From: Ficedula albicollis
Taxonomy: Eukaryota; Chordata; Aves; Passeriformes; Muscicapidae
DNA length: 64,000 nucleotides
Reading direction: 5' to 3'
Assembly (NCBI RefSeq): GCF_000247815.1
Contig: NC_021677.1
Location: 13,615,161 to 13,679,160, forward strand
How positions within the stretch are numbered: position 1 is the first letter of the stretch; each line of letters opens with the position of its first letter. Made by a program: the position numbers and the translations under genes. Under the pieces are notes generated by a model that saw only the letters and a list, made by a program, of their open reading frames with translations, was not told the origin of the DNA and did no database searches. Positions 38,646-53,024 of the stretch are shown in pieces.

Positions 38646-41600
38646 AAGGTGTGAATTAAATAAGGTGTAGGAGATCTTGTGTTCTTCCCTAGCACCAGCT
38701 GCCTCACTGCAGTAACTATTGACTTAGATGCTTTATTTTCTCTCTTCATAAAAATACAAACCAAACCAAAATCCTACTGTCCCACAGCACTACAAACTCA
38801 TAACACCATCCCACACTTCTCTGACTTAAAAACAGAAATTCCAAGGAAGGTGAAGCACCCATGGGCTTAATAAAACATTTTTCTATGGGTTGCATTCTTT
38901 GCTTAGATTTTGTATTTGTAGTCAGGTGTTTGCCACTTCAGGATGTGAAAATGGCTAGGGCAAGGTCTCTTAACATCCACAGGATATGGTGCCATATCCA
39001 GTCACATTAAATGTATCTGGATTAAAAAAATATGATTTATTGGTAGGGTTTTGTACAGAAATGAAGCTTGTCCTTTGGAGATTTATGTACAAGTAGGTAG
39101 CAGATGCCAAGAGCTGTCCCAGAGGTTGATGAAAGTTCTATCTAAAACCAGCAACACTGATTACAGTTTAGTTACATTTCTAAAAATGAATTATTTTTAC
39201 ATAATGAAAAAGGAAGGATTGAGTTTGAGTCCTATAATTTATGCATCCATAGCAAATATCAAAACCATCTACAGTTACCCTAATGTTACCGAATGCCTTA
39301 AAAGCTACACTTTGCCAGAATCAGGTTGTATCCAATAGTAACAGTTTCTAGAATTATAGTATCAAAAAACTGTGCTAAATAACACCCTACCTACTTGCTT
39401 GTGTGGTGAAGTACAATATCAGTGAGGGAAAATAATTTTTCAGAGATAATTTAGTTTCTAAACCTGGTGGGTTTTTCAGTGAGAAAGGCAGGGACAGAGC
39501 AGCACACCAGAAGTGACCTCTCCATTCTTTGCCCCTTTGCCATCAATTCAAGCAGCTGTTAGTCTGAGTGACTGCCCAGCAGTTGCTGCTCAGTCCCCGT
39601 GCAAACAATTTGTATTTACTCAAACGAGTATTTCCTCAAACACATAATAGCTCACAGCTGGTGTCTCCCCAGGAGCTGCCCACAGAGCCATTTCTGTGTT
39701 AGAGAAGGTGCCAGTGCATACAAAGCAGAGTTTCCCCCCCAATATCTCATTTCACACCCTCTCTCACTATCTTATCACTGCTGTTAATAATACACTGAGA
39801 TGAGGGCTTCCATTTTTGTGCTCCCTGTCCCCAGGGCTGTGGCAGAAGGTGGGACGGAGGCACAGGCAGCCCTCTCAGCCTGGAATGAGCACCACAGTGG
39901 AGTTAGCCCAATTCACAAACGCAGGGCCCACCCAGGAGGAGAGGATGAGTTGCTGAGCAGTGGAGCTGAGCCCTGAGCAAACTCCTGTGCAGATAATTTC
40001 CATTCACAGGAAGGCAGTGCCCACTGCAGCAGCCCTGAGCTCCTGAGCCCACGCCAGTCCCACTGGCTTTGCACACGGTGCCAGTGCTTTGAGTACCGTG
40101 GAGAAGTGATGCAACACCTGTTAGAACACACGAGGATTTCTCACCTATCAAGCACACTGAGCTGCACACCATTTCCTCACTAGAGGGAGTCTCAAGACAA
40201 GGACTGCTGAGCCCTCTCCGGGCTAATTAAGAAGCAGAGTGGTGGCATAATAAAATAGGATGCTGAAAACAGAGTGATCCCTCAAAAGCCAAACAACAGC
40301 AGCTGCCATATCTCAAAAAGGGCTTTTGGGTTTTTTTCCTTCTACAGAAACACATTTCTTAACATTATGCTGTTTCCTTTTGAAAGAGACCTTGAAAGTG
40401 CAAATGAGCTAATGATGTTCTTCCTGAATAGACACCTCGGTACCAGACTTCATCTCCCAGTACAGTACACCACAACTGGGGAACAACATGAAGATTGGCT
40501 GGCATTTAAAACCCCAAGATACTGACTGTGAAAAGCATTTTATGTTTTTACATTTTACATTTACAGCTTGAAACTACAGTGCTAGAGTTGGATCCTACAC
40601 ATTAGTGAAACCAAAACAGGCAGCACCTGAATTTTTCTGGAGGAAACAAGATTATACAGGCACCAGATCATGGTCACTCCTGAGGCTGCTCAAGAAACAG
40701 CTTCTTTGGAGGCAGATGCAAGTTGTTATTTTTTTCCCCTTGGGAGTTCTAAAGGTGAAAATTGCATATATTAAAGCCAGTTTAGGGATGCTGCTTCACT
40801 TGGTCTCTGAACGAACAGCCAAGAAATCTCATAAAAATCATCCTGATAAATAGGAAAACTCAGATCAAACATTAAGGAGTTGCCATCCAGGTACATCTTA
40901 AATTTATGAGCAGTTTCCCTTTATCCCTAGTTTAATTGTCTGTGTTCAGTGTCATGTTGCTCACTGCATATAAAGCCACGATTCAATTTCAACAGCTTTA
41001 TAATTCTTAGCCTAGAAACCCTCTTTCTATGCTTTTTGCTTTTTAACAAGAGGAAAGTTAAGTGCTGTAAAAATTCATTTATTACAAAATATGAAGGAAC
41101 TTAAGAAATCACATATGCTATTCATAGTCTAACTGCCTGTATTTTAACTTTCTGCTTTGTTTTCAGATGAGAAAAATAACCAGCCATTTATCCATCCTGA
41201 TGAGTAGCTTTAGTCTGATCTACAGGTGATGACAGTATCACCATAATAGTCTTTATTAATTTATCTATTAATTATTTACAGGTCCCAAGTTGCACTTCAG
41301 TTGGCTCAGTCTTTGGATTAGCAGCTGCTTGTCTTGGGCTGAGCTTTCCTGTACATTAAGCACTATCAATCACATCAGTGGCTTCCAGTGTCTAAATTTC
41401 AATTCTGTGTTACAATTTCTACACTGAAAACTGTTCCTGCAGATGATTTATTCTGAGGCTAATAGGAAGGATGAGCAACTGCAGCCAGCACTGGAATACC
41501 CCTTAACTTGGGGTACTTGATTTCACCCCAGCTCCCAAAACCAACACTCCGTGCCTTTACTCCCTTTTTACTCTCACACTCCTTTACTTTTTGCTTAAAA

Positions 41601-43929
41601 GCAAAAAGTTTTCCTTTGGTTCCTTGGCAGCTGCAGTTGGGCTGAAGATTTCAAAGCCATCTGTGCCTGACGTGGCACTGCAGACCCGGGCCCTGCCAGC
41701 TCATGCATCTTCCATCAGCTCAGCTTTCAGTCTAGACATGTCCTAAATGTTTCAGATGTCTCTTGGGCTCCTCTGGACAAAGCCAGTGTAGCACCAAGTG
41801 TGCACAGAGCATTTTTTTAAATTTCAAAACAAAACCCAAACAAATAAAAGTTTGTTTTACCCCCTCAAAAACATATTTCAGCATAGTAGTTATGAAACAT
41901 GGGAATAATTGTGCTGGGACTAGAGGCAGTGCATTTACCTCCTGCCACAAAGGACTGGCTGAAGAGATGCAGTTTGACCCAAAAAACAGCTAATGTACAT
42001 CCTCCTGCTCATGCCTGATGCACAGGTGTCAGCAGTAGGACTTCAAAGTGATAACTCCCAACTGCTTGATTACATGGTTTTTTTATTATTAAACTATGAC
42101 AAACTTCAGCATCTAAATAACCCTTTACAAACAAATTCACAGAGAACAAACTTTGGAGGCTGCCTGGCTGTAGCTGACTCTCAGCCACATATCTGGCAAC
42201 GCTGGTGGACTAAAGGCTATTTAAATAATGGCAGCTTTTCAATTAAGAGATTGTAATTGCACACTTTAAAGCAATAAGGAAATAAAATACTTTAATACAC
42301 TATCACAGTCCAGTATCTAAAACTCTGTAACGTGAAGAACCGACTCATGCTTGTGAGTTGAAAAATAAAAAAAGCAAACTCCTGAAAAAAGCTCCAAAAA
42401 GCTTATTTTAGGCAGGCACTTGCACTGTGTAAATGCAGCTCACTTCCCACATAGCTCCTCAAAGCTTCCCAGAAGCTGAGCAGGCTGTCCCACTCATGGG
42501 GTAAGTGTGTATCCACAGACAAGGGTATCCTTTTTCCTTACTGCTCCTCAAAAAGGAGCATTGTTCAAAGGAGACACAGAAAAGAAGCATTAAGAAGACA
42601 CTGTTCTGAATCACGAGCTTGTGGGCTTTCATCCCAAATCATTACTACTACAACTTCTTATCTGAAGTATCCACAAGAGAGGAAGGTTCACGTTTTCCTC
42701 TGACACACAAAGCAGTGCTGTGGGAGAAGACAAAGCAATTCTGCTAGAGAATCAGGAGGATCTGAAAGCTTTTCAGTTTCAGGCACCCATAGAGGACAAT
42801 GAGACTTTTGTGCACTGTTGGTCACAGCCACTGGATTTCCCTAACCAGGAAAAGTATTTCTCCAGAGGAATTTAACATCTGCACTGGGTGCAATCATAAA
42901 GCCCATCCAACCCCAACCCTCTTGTTTTTGCCTGGGCTTTGCAGCATGGGTTCCTCTGGGGGTCATGGTGCTCAGTGTCTGGAAGAGAGGGACACCTTAA
43001 ACCAGCACCTTGCTGTGCTCTCTTGTCTTGATAAAACTTTCTGTAAATCTGGTGATTGGCTTTTTTAGCCCCACTAGAGCTGAATGGACAGGCCAGCTGC
43101 TGTGAAGGCTCTTCAGCTTGCACAGCCCATTCCTTCTTTCCTGAAGGAATTGAACTCTTTAGGCAAAAAGAAGATGAGCAGCTCTCAGAAGGATCCTCTG
43201 CAGATCCTGAAGTTGAAGACAAAGATCTTCTACTTGCTGCTGGAGACACAACTCCATTGCAAAGACAGCCAAATTCCATTTTCACAACCCCCCAGACAGC
43301 TCATTGCTGATGCTGCACACTCAAAGGGTACTGCAAGGAAATCCAAGGTGATTCTCTCATCCTGCATCCTTTGGGCAGTGTGTTGATGCCTTTCTCTTTG
43401 GTCCACTTGAAAACATCTGGAGAGGACACACTGCCTTTAAAGCTGTGCTAGCTCTGCCATGAGTCAAATTGGCACCAAGTCTGCCCTGGAGGGAGGTCAG
43501 GGCAGCTGTGTCCTGCATGTCCAGCTTTATAAGCACTGACACGCCAGAAATAGAGAGTTTTGAGAGGGCTGGACCTAAGGAGCAACACAAGTGCTGCTCT
43601 TGATAAGATTTCACAGGATTTGTCACAAACTATCTTAATAAAGTATTTAGGAAAAAGACAAATAAAATCCCACATAAGCCTGATTGTTCCACTATGAGAC
43701 ATCTACAGAGCACTGCACTTGCAAACCAACACTTAAAAAAAGAAAATTGTAGATCTAAATCTAGCCTGAGGATTAGATTAAGCTTAAAAACAGGGTTAGC
43801 CTGAGAATTTCAGTGTCCATGGCATCTGTGTTCCTGTCTACCCTAGTGAAAATCAGAGAGCCTTATCCACTGAACAATGGTCTACTTATCTTTGAAGGTT
43901 TTAAGAAACTCTTACAAGGAAAAAAAAAG

Positions 43930-45240
43930 GAAAGAATAGCTCTTGGAGTTTGTGTTTTCCTGAGGAAATTCTTCCTCAACATAAGAAACATAAGCATATT
44001 TTAATAGGATGACACTGACCCTTTAAGAGAAAATAAATAGATTATTCCTCTTACAGCAGGGAAGTCACTTGTGCTTTGTAATTTCTAAGTTTTAAAATTG
44101 TGCTGGCATAGCTGTTTCAAGGACATGAAAAAGAGTAGCAAGGAGAAGCTGGGAACTTCATAAACCAGGGAAAATAAAATATGTAATTACATGGTACATT
44201 TGTTACAGAAGCCTTGTAGTTGGAGGAGTACTAAATTAACATAAATAAATGCATTTTCATAGCTAGAGGACTGAAGGTTAGTTGTGTTTAAGCTGTCTAA
44301 AGAACATTATTTTTCATATTTCTTACTGAGACTGAATTCTTCTTGCTTAAAGGTTAGTTGTGTTTAAGCTGTCAAAAGAACATTATTTTCCGTATTTCTT
44401 ACTGAGACTGAATTCTTCTTGCTTCCTTTATAAATAACCAAATATATAAATGGCAAGAGATAAATAATCAAGTTTCTTTGACCTCNTTTAAGCTGTCAAA
44501 AGAACATTATTTTCCGTATTTCTTACTGAGACTGAATTCTTCTTGCTTCCTTTATAAATAACCAAATATATAAATGGCAAGAGATAAATAATCAAGTTTC
44601 TTTGACCTCCTTTTCACGTCTTTATCTGCTTATCTAGCAGTAGGAAATGCTCTATAGTTTCTCTGTGTGCAGACTAAGTTGTTTCTGACCTAAAGAGGAA
44701 ATAATAGCTCTTGGAGTTTGTGTTTTCCTGAGGAAGCATATTTTAATAGGATGACACTGACCCTTTAAGAGAAAATAAATAGATTATTCCTCCTACAGCA
44801 GGGAAGTCACTTGTGCTTTGTAATTTCTAAGTTTTAAAATTGTGCTGGCATAGCTGTTTCAAGGACATGAAAAAGAGTAGCAAGGAGAAGCTGGGAACTT
44901 CATAAACCAGGGAAAATAAAATATGTAATTACATGGTACATTTGTTACAGAAGCCTTGTAGTTGGAGGAGTACTAAATTAACATAAATAAATGCATTTTC
45001 ATAGCTAGAGGACTGAAGGTTAGTTGTGTTTAAGCTGTCTAAAGAACATTATTTTTCATATTTCTTACTGAGACTGAATTCTTCTTGCTTCCTTTATAAA
45101 TAACCAAATATATAAATGGCAAGAGATAAATAATCAAGTTTCTTTGACCTCCTTTTCACGTCTTTATCTGCTTATCTAGCAGTAGGAAATGCTCTATAGT
45201 TTCTCTGTGTGCAGACTAAGTTGTTTCTGACCTAAAGAGA
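43930..45240. repeat. Large nested duplication around an N
   Basis: A block starting AATAGCTCTTGGAGTTTGTG is present from about 43933 and again from about 44704 to 45239. Parts of it (TTTAAGCTGTC...CTTCTTGC) occur four times: near 44287, 44359, 44487 and 45029. The third begins immediately after the N. The second large copy lacks about 22 bp near its start. Copies are otherwise almost identical. Confidence 0.93.
44486..44486. other. Single N, assembly join
   Basis: The only ambiguous base in the window. It sits where one copy of a duplicated block stops (GACCTC) and another copy begins in its middle (TTTAAGCTG), marking a forced join of overlapping contigs. Confidence 0.95.
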
Positions 45241-48200
45241 TTAAAATTCAGTGGTTATTGGAGGAGGATGTAATCAATGTCAGACAAGAGCTACTGGGCC
45301 ACTCAGGCAAATGCTTCTACCTTGATCCTGTGCTTCAGATGACACTACAGCTTTCATATTTGTCAAAAAGTAAAGTTGTTTTCAAAATAATAATGCCTGG
45401 AGAAACCTATTTTTATAAGGGAGGCATTTCTAAGGTTCTCAGGCACATAAAATAAATCTCTGTGGCTCTCCCACTGGAAGGGCAGTACAGAGCACAGTTT
45501 GATGCAATTTGCAGGGGACAATAATTTTGTTTCAGTTGTACAGAGTCATTTGGGCCAGGAAGGTGTAACTCATGAGTCACTGTGCAAGCACAGTTCAGCC
45601 CAGGAGACCCTGGCTGCTGCTTTCTATCAAATTAATCCAAGCAGTGCTCCACAAGATCTATTCACTTGGCATGTTATTTTTGCTATTGAGAGTCTCTACA
45701 AAAGCTCCAACAAACTGGTGCAAACAAAGGCTGAATTTTACTTGGGTTTTTTCTTTGCTTGAATTGTTTTATTTCAAGTGAGTGTAGAATGTTATATTCC
45801 CCACTATGAAATGCTGAAAGTAAAGTGGTTGGGGAAAAAAATAGCAGCCACAAATTGAGTTCTGTTATCCTTAATCCTGCCATTCCACCACCAATTTGTT
45901 TTCCATGAGATCACATCTGACAGGAACAATTTCTCTTTCCTTCTCCCCTCTCAACCACAAGATGTAATTTCATATTTACCCTGCTGTAAAATCCTAGAGG
46001 CTAGAAAGCACTATAGATTTTGCTTTTCATACTTGAGGACTTGCATCAAACTTTTGCCTGGGGTTGACTTCTTAACTAATTTCTCCTCAAACTAGAAATC
46101 TCCTCCTTTTTCTGCAGCAAAGTGACAGAGTTTTGCATGGTGGATGATGGTGACTGGGCTGAAAAGAGCCTGCTCAAGTCAAGTGATTAATTGCTATCAT
46201 AGTGATAGGAGCCATGCTTTCGTCTTATTCCTGCTGCCAGGGAAAAAAACCTTTTAAAACACCCTTTTAAAGAGGAATAACATTTCTTCCTTTTAATATA
46301 TCAGTGTGACACACTTTGTATGTACATATGTGAGTGCAGTGTCTCACTGAACACCCAAACATTCCTTTGCTCTGGTGCAACTCCTTCCTCTGCAATAAAT
46401 CACTCTTGGCTCAGTGTCCCAGGAGTATTTCACTGCAGCAGCTTTTCAAAGGAAGACTTTCTCTCTTGCTTTAGCAAAGTCTTCTGTTGTCTCCACTAGA
46501 TGAGAAATTTCTACACAAAGCACAGTCAACAGTGTGTCTTGGCCTTTCCATACCAAATTTTGTACCTGGTAACATCAAGCATGTTTAGGACAAGCCTATC
46601 AACTCACTCGTGCAAACTGTATTATTTTATGATTATTTGTTACCTCTTAGAAGTCAGTTTAAATTTGGGCACTAGCTTTGCAAACACTCAAGTTTGGATA
46701 AAGGAATAAGAGATGCCACAAAGTTATTAAAGGTATCAGAGTCTTACCTAAAGGAGATCACGTCTTTAAACAAGCATTTCTTTGTGTCAGAAAATTGTGG
46801 AAATGTTCAAAATTTTCCACCCCACCGTGGCAAGGAATGAGCTGTAGCTACAAAATAAACTTCAAAAGCAAACTAACAAACTAACTCATCAAGTGAAACC
46901 TCTCAAAAATTACTGCTCAGTATTTTTTCAATTATTTAAACAGCTTCAGGAGAATGAATGAAATGTGAGTGCCAGCACACCATTTTAGCCAGGCATTCTC
47001 TGAACCATATCCAGACTTTTTCAAGCCAGTAGAATGACATCTGTTGAATTTAGCACACTTTGGAGCAGTTTCCCTGAGAGACAATGTGAAAAGCAATGAT
47101 CACTGGATACTGAGGAATGAGAACAACATTACTAAAAACTTTTGTGAGCTTGTGTAAATTGGGAAATACTTTTAAATGTGAGATTGTGGATTTTTCTGTG
47201 GATACACTAACTCCCTTTAATGTCAGTAATATCAGTATAAGAACATTACTATTGCAATTAACTTAATTCCTGCCTGCTTTGTAGAGGAAACTAACAGGGC
47301 TGCTGATAACTGCATCTGCTAAACAGCAAATCAAAGGCATAAAAAGTCTCTATAGTTTCAGAGCAGAACAAAACTGTAAAGGCCATTCTGACAACATCAC
47401 CCCTGAGCATGATCCTCACCTCAGCAGGCAAATATCACTGGAACATTTGATAAGTGAGAGGATTCAGCAGCTGCTGGGCCCTATATTGGCTACAGAACTC
47501 CAGGTTTGGGATCAGCAATGTGCATGGAATGGGAAGAAAGAGGCAGGATCTGTATTATCCATCACCACCCCAAGTTAATATAAATAGTTGTTTTGTTTTG
47601 TTTTTTTTTTTGTATATGAAAGTCAGCTGAAGGTGAGGGATCTCTGGCAGTCCAGAGAGGTGCAGAGATAAAGAGAAGGGTTTTGAACACACAAGTCGCA
47701 CACTGGGGCTGCTCAAGGCCAAGTCCAAACGATGGGAATGAGGTAGCAGAGAGTCTTATATTTATGGTTGTCTCTTCAGGTAATTATTTAACATTACAGG
47801 ACATCAGAGAAATGTAGAAATTACAGTTTTAATAGTAAAACACAAATCACTCAGCCATAAAGTGACACATTTATGGAGTGGCTTTGCTGCCAAAACATTT
47901 ATTCACTTCCCTCTGAAAAGAAGAAAATAAAAAATCCTGGTCCATCCAGCCAAGAAGCAGTTCCCACTTTGGAGATAAAAGTGTATTGCTGCACATCCAA
48001 AGGCTACTGTGATGTGACTCTTCTGTTCTGGGTGTGTGGAAGGAAGAGAAAATGGATGAGTTTAGTTATCTGCTTTAAGGGACTATTCCCATTTGAGAAA
48101 AAAAGTAGAAAATAAGGACTGGATGAGGATAGGTCTGGTTTAATCTCTTATATAACTTGCAAAAAGCAAATAGAGTGAAGAATGTAGGTTCAGATGTGAG

Positions 48201-49009
48201 TTTCTACTGAAGATGAGACTTTTGAGGAAACACAAATTTTAAAATTGACTTGGCTCCATTTAAAAAGAAAATGGAGGCTTCAGTGAACACAGGGAACACA
48301 TAAGAGTAGAAACACTTGTGATACCATTGAAATACCTTGGTAGTATTGTAATTTAAGAGTTCTGACCATGAGTCAAAGGGCTAAGGCATGCTGGGGAACT
48401 TCAAATTCTATTTTTCTCCTTAAACAAGAGCACAACAGAAGTGACACACTTTTCAGGCTACATACAATAATGAGGGAAGAAATCAGGAAAAGGAGTCAAA
48501 TTAATAGCAACTTTGGTGTAATTTAAAAAAGGAAACAGGAAAGGACAACCTTGCAAACCAAATAATCAAGTAGCACTGCCAAAAGCATCTATTTAGTAAA
48601 GCAGGTGGCTTCTAAATGTAGAATATCCAGGGAACACTTGATAGAAGAAAACCTGTGAGAAAGTAACAGCTACTTCCTACAAAGCCATTTCTAAAGACAG
48701 ATACTGACTTTGGAAAAATATCTGTTTACTGCTTATAATTCAAATAAGAATTTGCCATCATTTAACACAAAGAAGTTGCTCTCTGGGCACTCTGCTCCAC
48801 CAAAATCCATAAAATTTTTAAGAACATCACTCTGATCTTCCTGCTCATCTCACTGCTTCTTTTCTCCACCTATCCCACGAAACAAACATCACCTTGCTAA
48901 TTTTTATTCCTCAAGTCGTAAGGCTAAAGTAGAACTAACAACTTTATTGTGCCCATTACCATAAGCACACACTCACCAGCAGACAGTGAGAACTTATGAT
49001 CAAAGAAGA

Positions 49010-49275
49010 GTTGAGGTTGGAAAAGAACCTCAAGAGCAGCAAGTCCAACTGTTAGCCCAGCACTAAACCAGGTCAGTCAGCAACACATCCACACAGCTTT
49101 TAAATACTTCCCTGGGCAGCTTATTCAAATTCCTGAGCATCCTTTCAGTGAAGACATTTTCCCTGATATCCAACCTAATCCACCCCTGGCACAACTTGAG
49201 CCCATTTGCTCTTGTCCTGTCCCTTGCTACTTGGGAACAAGGCCAACACTCACCTCTCTACAACCACCCTTCATG
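49010..49275 (-). mobile_element. CR1 LINE 3' region
   Basis: GAGGTTGGAAAAGAACCTCAAG, AGTCCAACTGTTAGCCCAGC, CCTGGGCAGCTTATTC, AGTGAAGACATTTTCCCTGA and CTTGTCCTGTCCCTTGCTAC are CR1 tail motifs in reverse orientation. It is more diverged than the 38-kb copy. Confidence 0.85.
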
Positions 49276-49380
49276 CACTTGGCAAAACCACGACATAAAC
49301 ATTGCACAAACTCAACACCTTAGCAAAAATGATTACATAATATGCACAAGAGCCATGTTCTCTCAAGCTTGAGAAAAAGA

Positions 49381-49587
49381 AAATAAAGCAAGATTTTTAC
49401 TCACAAGGCAAAGGAAGAAGTTCCCAGGAGCTGCTGAGGCTGAGAAACAACATCACTACTGCAGCAAAGGCCCCATCAGAGGGGAAAATAAAGCAAGATT
49501 TTTACTCACGAGGCAAAGGAAGAAGGTCCCAGGAGCTGCTGAGGCTGAGAAACACCATCACTACTGCAGCAAAGGCCCCATCAGAGG
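49381..49587. repeat. Direct duplication, 103-bp unit
   Basis: AAATAAAGCAAGATTTTTAC... to GGCCCCATCAGAGG occurs at 49381-49482 and about 49486-49587, with a few substitutions (CACAAGG/CACGAGG, AAGTTCCC/AAGGTCCC, ACAACATC/ACACCATC). Confidence 0.93.
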
Positions 49588-52517
49588 CTGTTTGAGTCAG
49601 CTGCTCACCTTATTAAACAATAGTGCCCAGCCCTAAGAGGGAAATCCTGGTGCTAATGAACTCCCTGGAAATCCTTCTTGGATTTGAAGGCCCAGGATTT
49701 AAAATGGAAGTTGGAGTTGAAGTTCATTGAAGTTAAGGGTTCCTGTTGCTGGCACTGATGCTCACTGCCAATTTCAGTGGTTTTACTCCACTCAGGAATA
49801 ATATTACTGTGAATAAAACAATGATGGTACTTATAGCCTGTGCCTCCCTTCTCTTGGGCAAAGAGCAAAGGAAAAACTTATAATCAAGTATTCACTTAAA
49901 GCAGTGAATGAACATCTAGAGGAGGAAAAGGGTGCTCCCAGTGAGGGAAGGGAAGAGGGGACAAGTTTCTCTGTGGGTTCACTGTCACAAGGCACCGCTC
50001 CAATTCTGATGGGATTGCCATTTATTGCTGCTCTGCTCTGCTCTGCAGGGAGAGGGGCTGGATAGGAAACCTCACAGGGTGGTGTCATTTAAACTCCTGC
50101 ATTTAAACTCCTGAGGCAAGCACAAAGGTCAAGAGACAAGTGGCAGAGAGGGGCTGCAGGTTTTTTTCAAAAACATGATTTTTGAAAATTCTGTTTAAAC
50201 TGAGTCATTGCCCTGTGATCACTCATTAAAGTCGTGCTATAAATTAAAACAGGAGCATAAGGCAGAAGAACAGGCAGCATACTCTGCAGGTACCCCACAG
50301 TGCTCAGAGCAGGACAGAGCAGTATCTGCAGCCTCTCAAGAATGTCTTCTGCTCTTTTAATAGTTCTCCTTAGTGGGGTGTGGAGGTTTGTATCACGTAT
50401 CTTTCTCCCCTTGCTGAATCAAAAATAGTGCTCTGAGTCACTGGTTGCAGGCAGTCAGTCCCCAGCCACGCTGAGCACGAGTCCCTGTGCCAGCTGGGGT
50501 CCAGCTCCCCCAGGTCTCCTTCCCCAAGGCTCTTCCCACCCCCAGCAGCACCTCTGCCCCAGCAAGGGCTGCAAGGAGGAGAAGATCCCCCCCTCTGCTG
50601 CAGCACGTGCTTCTGGCAGGTTGGATCCAAAAATACCCTGAAATGGGTGGGAATTTCTCTGCTGCCTTCCAGGATGCTCAGATCAGGGCTGTAGGGTTGG
50701 AGAGGTCCAACCTGGAATGGGGCAGCTGGCCCTGGGTGAATGGGGTTCCACATGGGAACATGCCCTGCAAAGAGCACTTATCCTGCCCATTTTTAGTGGG
50801 AATGCCAGTACGGCACTGAGCACAGGGAGAGGGAAAAGATGTGACCAGGGAGCCTTAAGTGCAGTGATTTTGAACCTTAACCCTTCTCCTTAACCCTATT
50901 CTGAAGAGCTAAAAACACTCTTCCTTCTACTCAAACCTTCAAAATGAACAACAGGGAGCATAAATCCATGGTGGTTTATCAATATCTGGTTCCAAAGAAT
51001 GGATATTTCCATGCTTTGTACAAGTAATCACTGTAAAAGATGCAAGCTTGGCAATTTCACAGAAGTTTTTGGGTTTCTAGTGTCTGTTTCAAGTTTGTAT
51101 TTCACCCCCCAAAACATTCCTGTCCTTTGTCCCTGTGCAAGCACCCCTACAATAATTACCCTCCGGAGTGACTGAGGTACAAAGAGTGGATAAGGAAGGA
51201 AAACATGGAGAAACAAATTCAATTTTCCAAGAGCTGTTAATTACTCGTTAATTTGCTATCATTAACTATTAATACCTAACTAACCACGAGGGTCAGACCC
51301 CAAGAAGCTCTCCCAGCACAGCCTCCAGCAGGGCTCTGTTGTGTCTCGTACCTTGCTCAACAAGCAGCAATATTTACCCACTGATTGAGCAATGCTGATC
51401 CTGCCCAGGCTGCAGTCTCACTTTACAGGGCAGCCTGGATTTTGACATTGACCCTGTTGCTAATCTATGCTAGCATGTAGACCTTGGCCTTGTTAAAAAC
51501 TCTCATTCCAGCCTCTCATTTCTGCTTTTTTTCCCTGATGTCTCATCTCAGCATCGTCACACCTTTGCTGGTGCTTCAAATTAAAATAGTTTATTACTGC
51601 TTGACATTGTCTTCACACTGTGTAGCTTTTGGATTTTAAATGTATTTATTTTGTATTCCAGACTCTCTTTTCCCTTATAATGCCATCTCTTGAGGTCACT
51701 TCTGGCTTGTATCTATTTTATAGGGACATGTCCTACTGAAGTGCAATGCTATAATACTCTACTTATCATGTGCCTGGAGGGATAAAGTCAGACCTTGTTA
51801 TAATCTCATTTTGTGTACATATGTTTGAATTTCATTAGGAAATGCAACATGAACTGAGATGCCCAGTGGCTCACCAGCAGCCACTACAAGCATTTTAAAA
51901 CCATGGCATGTAAATGTTCTGCAGTCTCCCTTTCTGATCACCCAGCTCTGTGATCCTTCTCTCCACCCAAGCACCTCCACAAGCTCCAATTCCAGAGCAC
52001 TGAACAGTGTGAGCCTGTGAGTACAAACTGATAATGAAGCACAGGTCTCCTGGAGCACACAAAAAAGCAATTCCATGGACTCAGTTGGTTCTGCCACAGC
52101 CAAAACTCATCACTCTGGACTTCCTGCTTGTATCCATGCCCACACCTCAGCCAGGGCAAGCCCTGAGCAGGTGATGCAGCCCCCAGCTTCCCTCCCACCC
52201 CTCTCTGTGCTGAGGACTCGTGGGAGCCCCAGCTCTCCCCAGCAGGATCCAAACTGTGGCACCACCTACCAAAAAGCAGGTGTGGGCTGAGAAAGAAAGT
52301 TCAAAAGCCCACTCATTTCTGAGTTCAACTATGGAAAACACAGTGTTTGCTCACTGCTAGGAATGAGGAGCTTTCTGTGTCAAATGATAGCACTGATGCC
52401 TTCTGCAGAGCCTTCCCACAGAGAATGGGGGTGGTCAGCAGAAGGATGACTTTAAGGACAATTGCAGATACCTGTGCTCCCAAATACCTCATAAATGACA
52501 AAATGAAAGGACTCACA

Positions 52518-53024
52518 TAAGGAAGTAATACTCTTAGAGCAAAATAAATACTCTCATCCTTCCTTGCTCAGCCCCCAAAATGCTAAAGGAAGTAATACTC
52601 TTAGAGCAAAACAAATACGCTCATCCTTCCTTGCTCAGCCCCCAAAATGCTTCTGAATATTTTAAATGGTGAAAGAATGGAAGGATTTTATAGCACAACA
52701 ATCCTGAGATTCAAAATCACCAGCTTTGATTCAAATCATTCACTATGGTGATTTTAACAGCACAAATCCTGCCTTCCTCATAATATTATGGTGCTTCTCT
52801 TCTGCAAGACTTCAGAAAAATCAGGCAGATTTTTGAATTCTGAATATTTTAAATGGTGAAAGAACGGAAGGATTTTATAGCACAACAATCCTGAGATTCA
52901 AAATCACCAGCTTTGATTCAAATCATTCACTATGGTGATTTTAACAGCACAAATCCTGCCTTCCTCATAATATTATGGTGCTTCTCTTCTGCAAGACTTC
53001 AGAAAAATCAGGCAGATTTTTGAA
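52518..53024. repeat. Two adjacent direct duplications (67 bp and 187 bp)
   Basis: AAGGAAGTAATACTCTTAGAG...CCCAAAATGC is at 52518-52584 and 52586-52650. Immediately after, TTCTGAATATTTTAAATGGT...CAGATTTTTGAA is at 52651-52837 and 52838-53024. Copies differ by single bases (AAATAAATACTC/AAACAAATACGC; AAGAATGG/AAGAACGG). Confidence 0.93.

Noticed and set aside
40274..40525. 83-codon ORF with protein-like end (QYTTTGEQHEDWLAF)
   Set aside because: No homologue recognised, no supporting neighbouring exons; length is within chance expectation.
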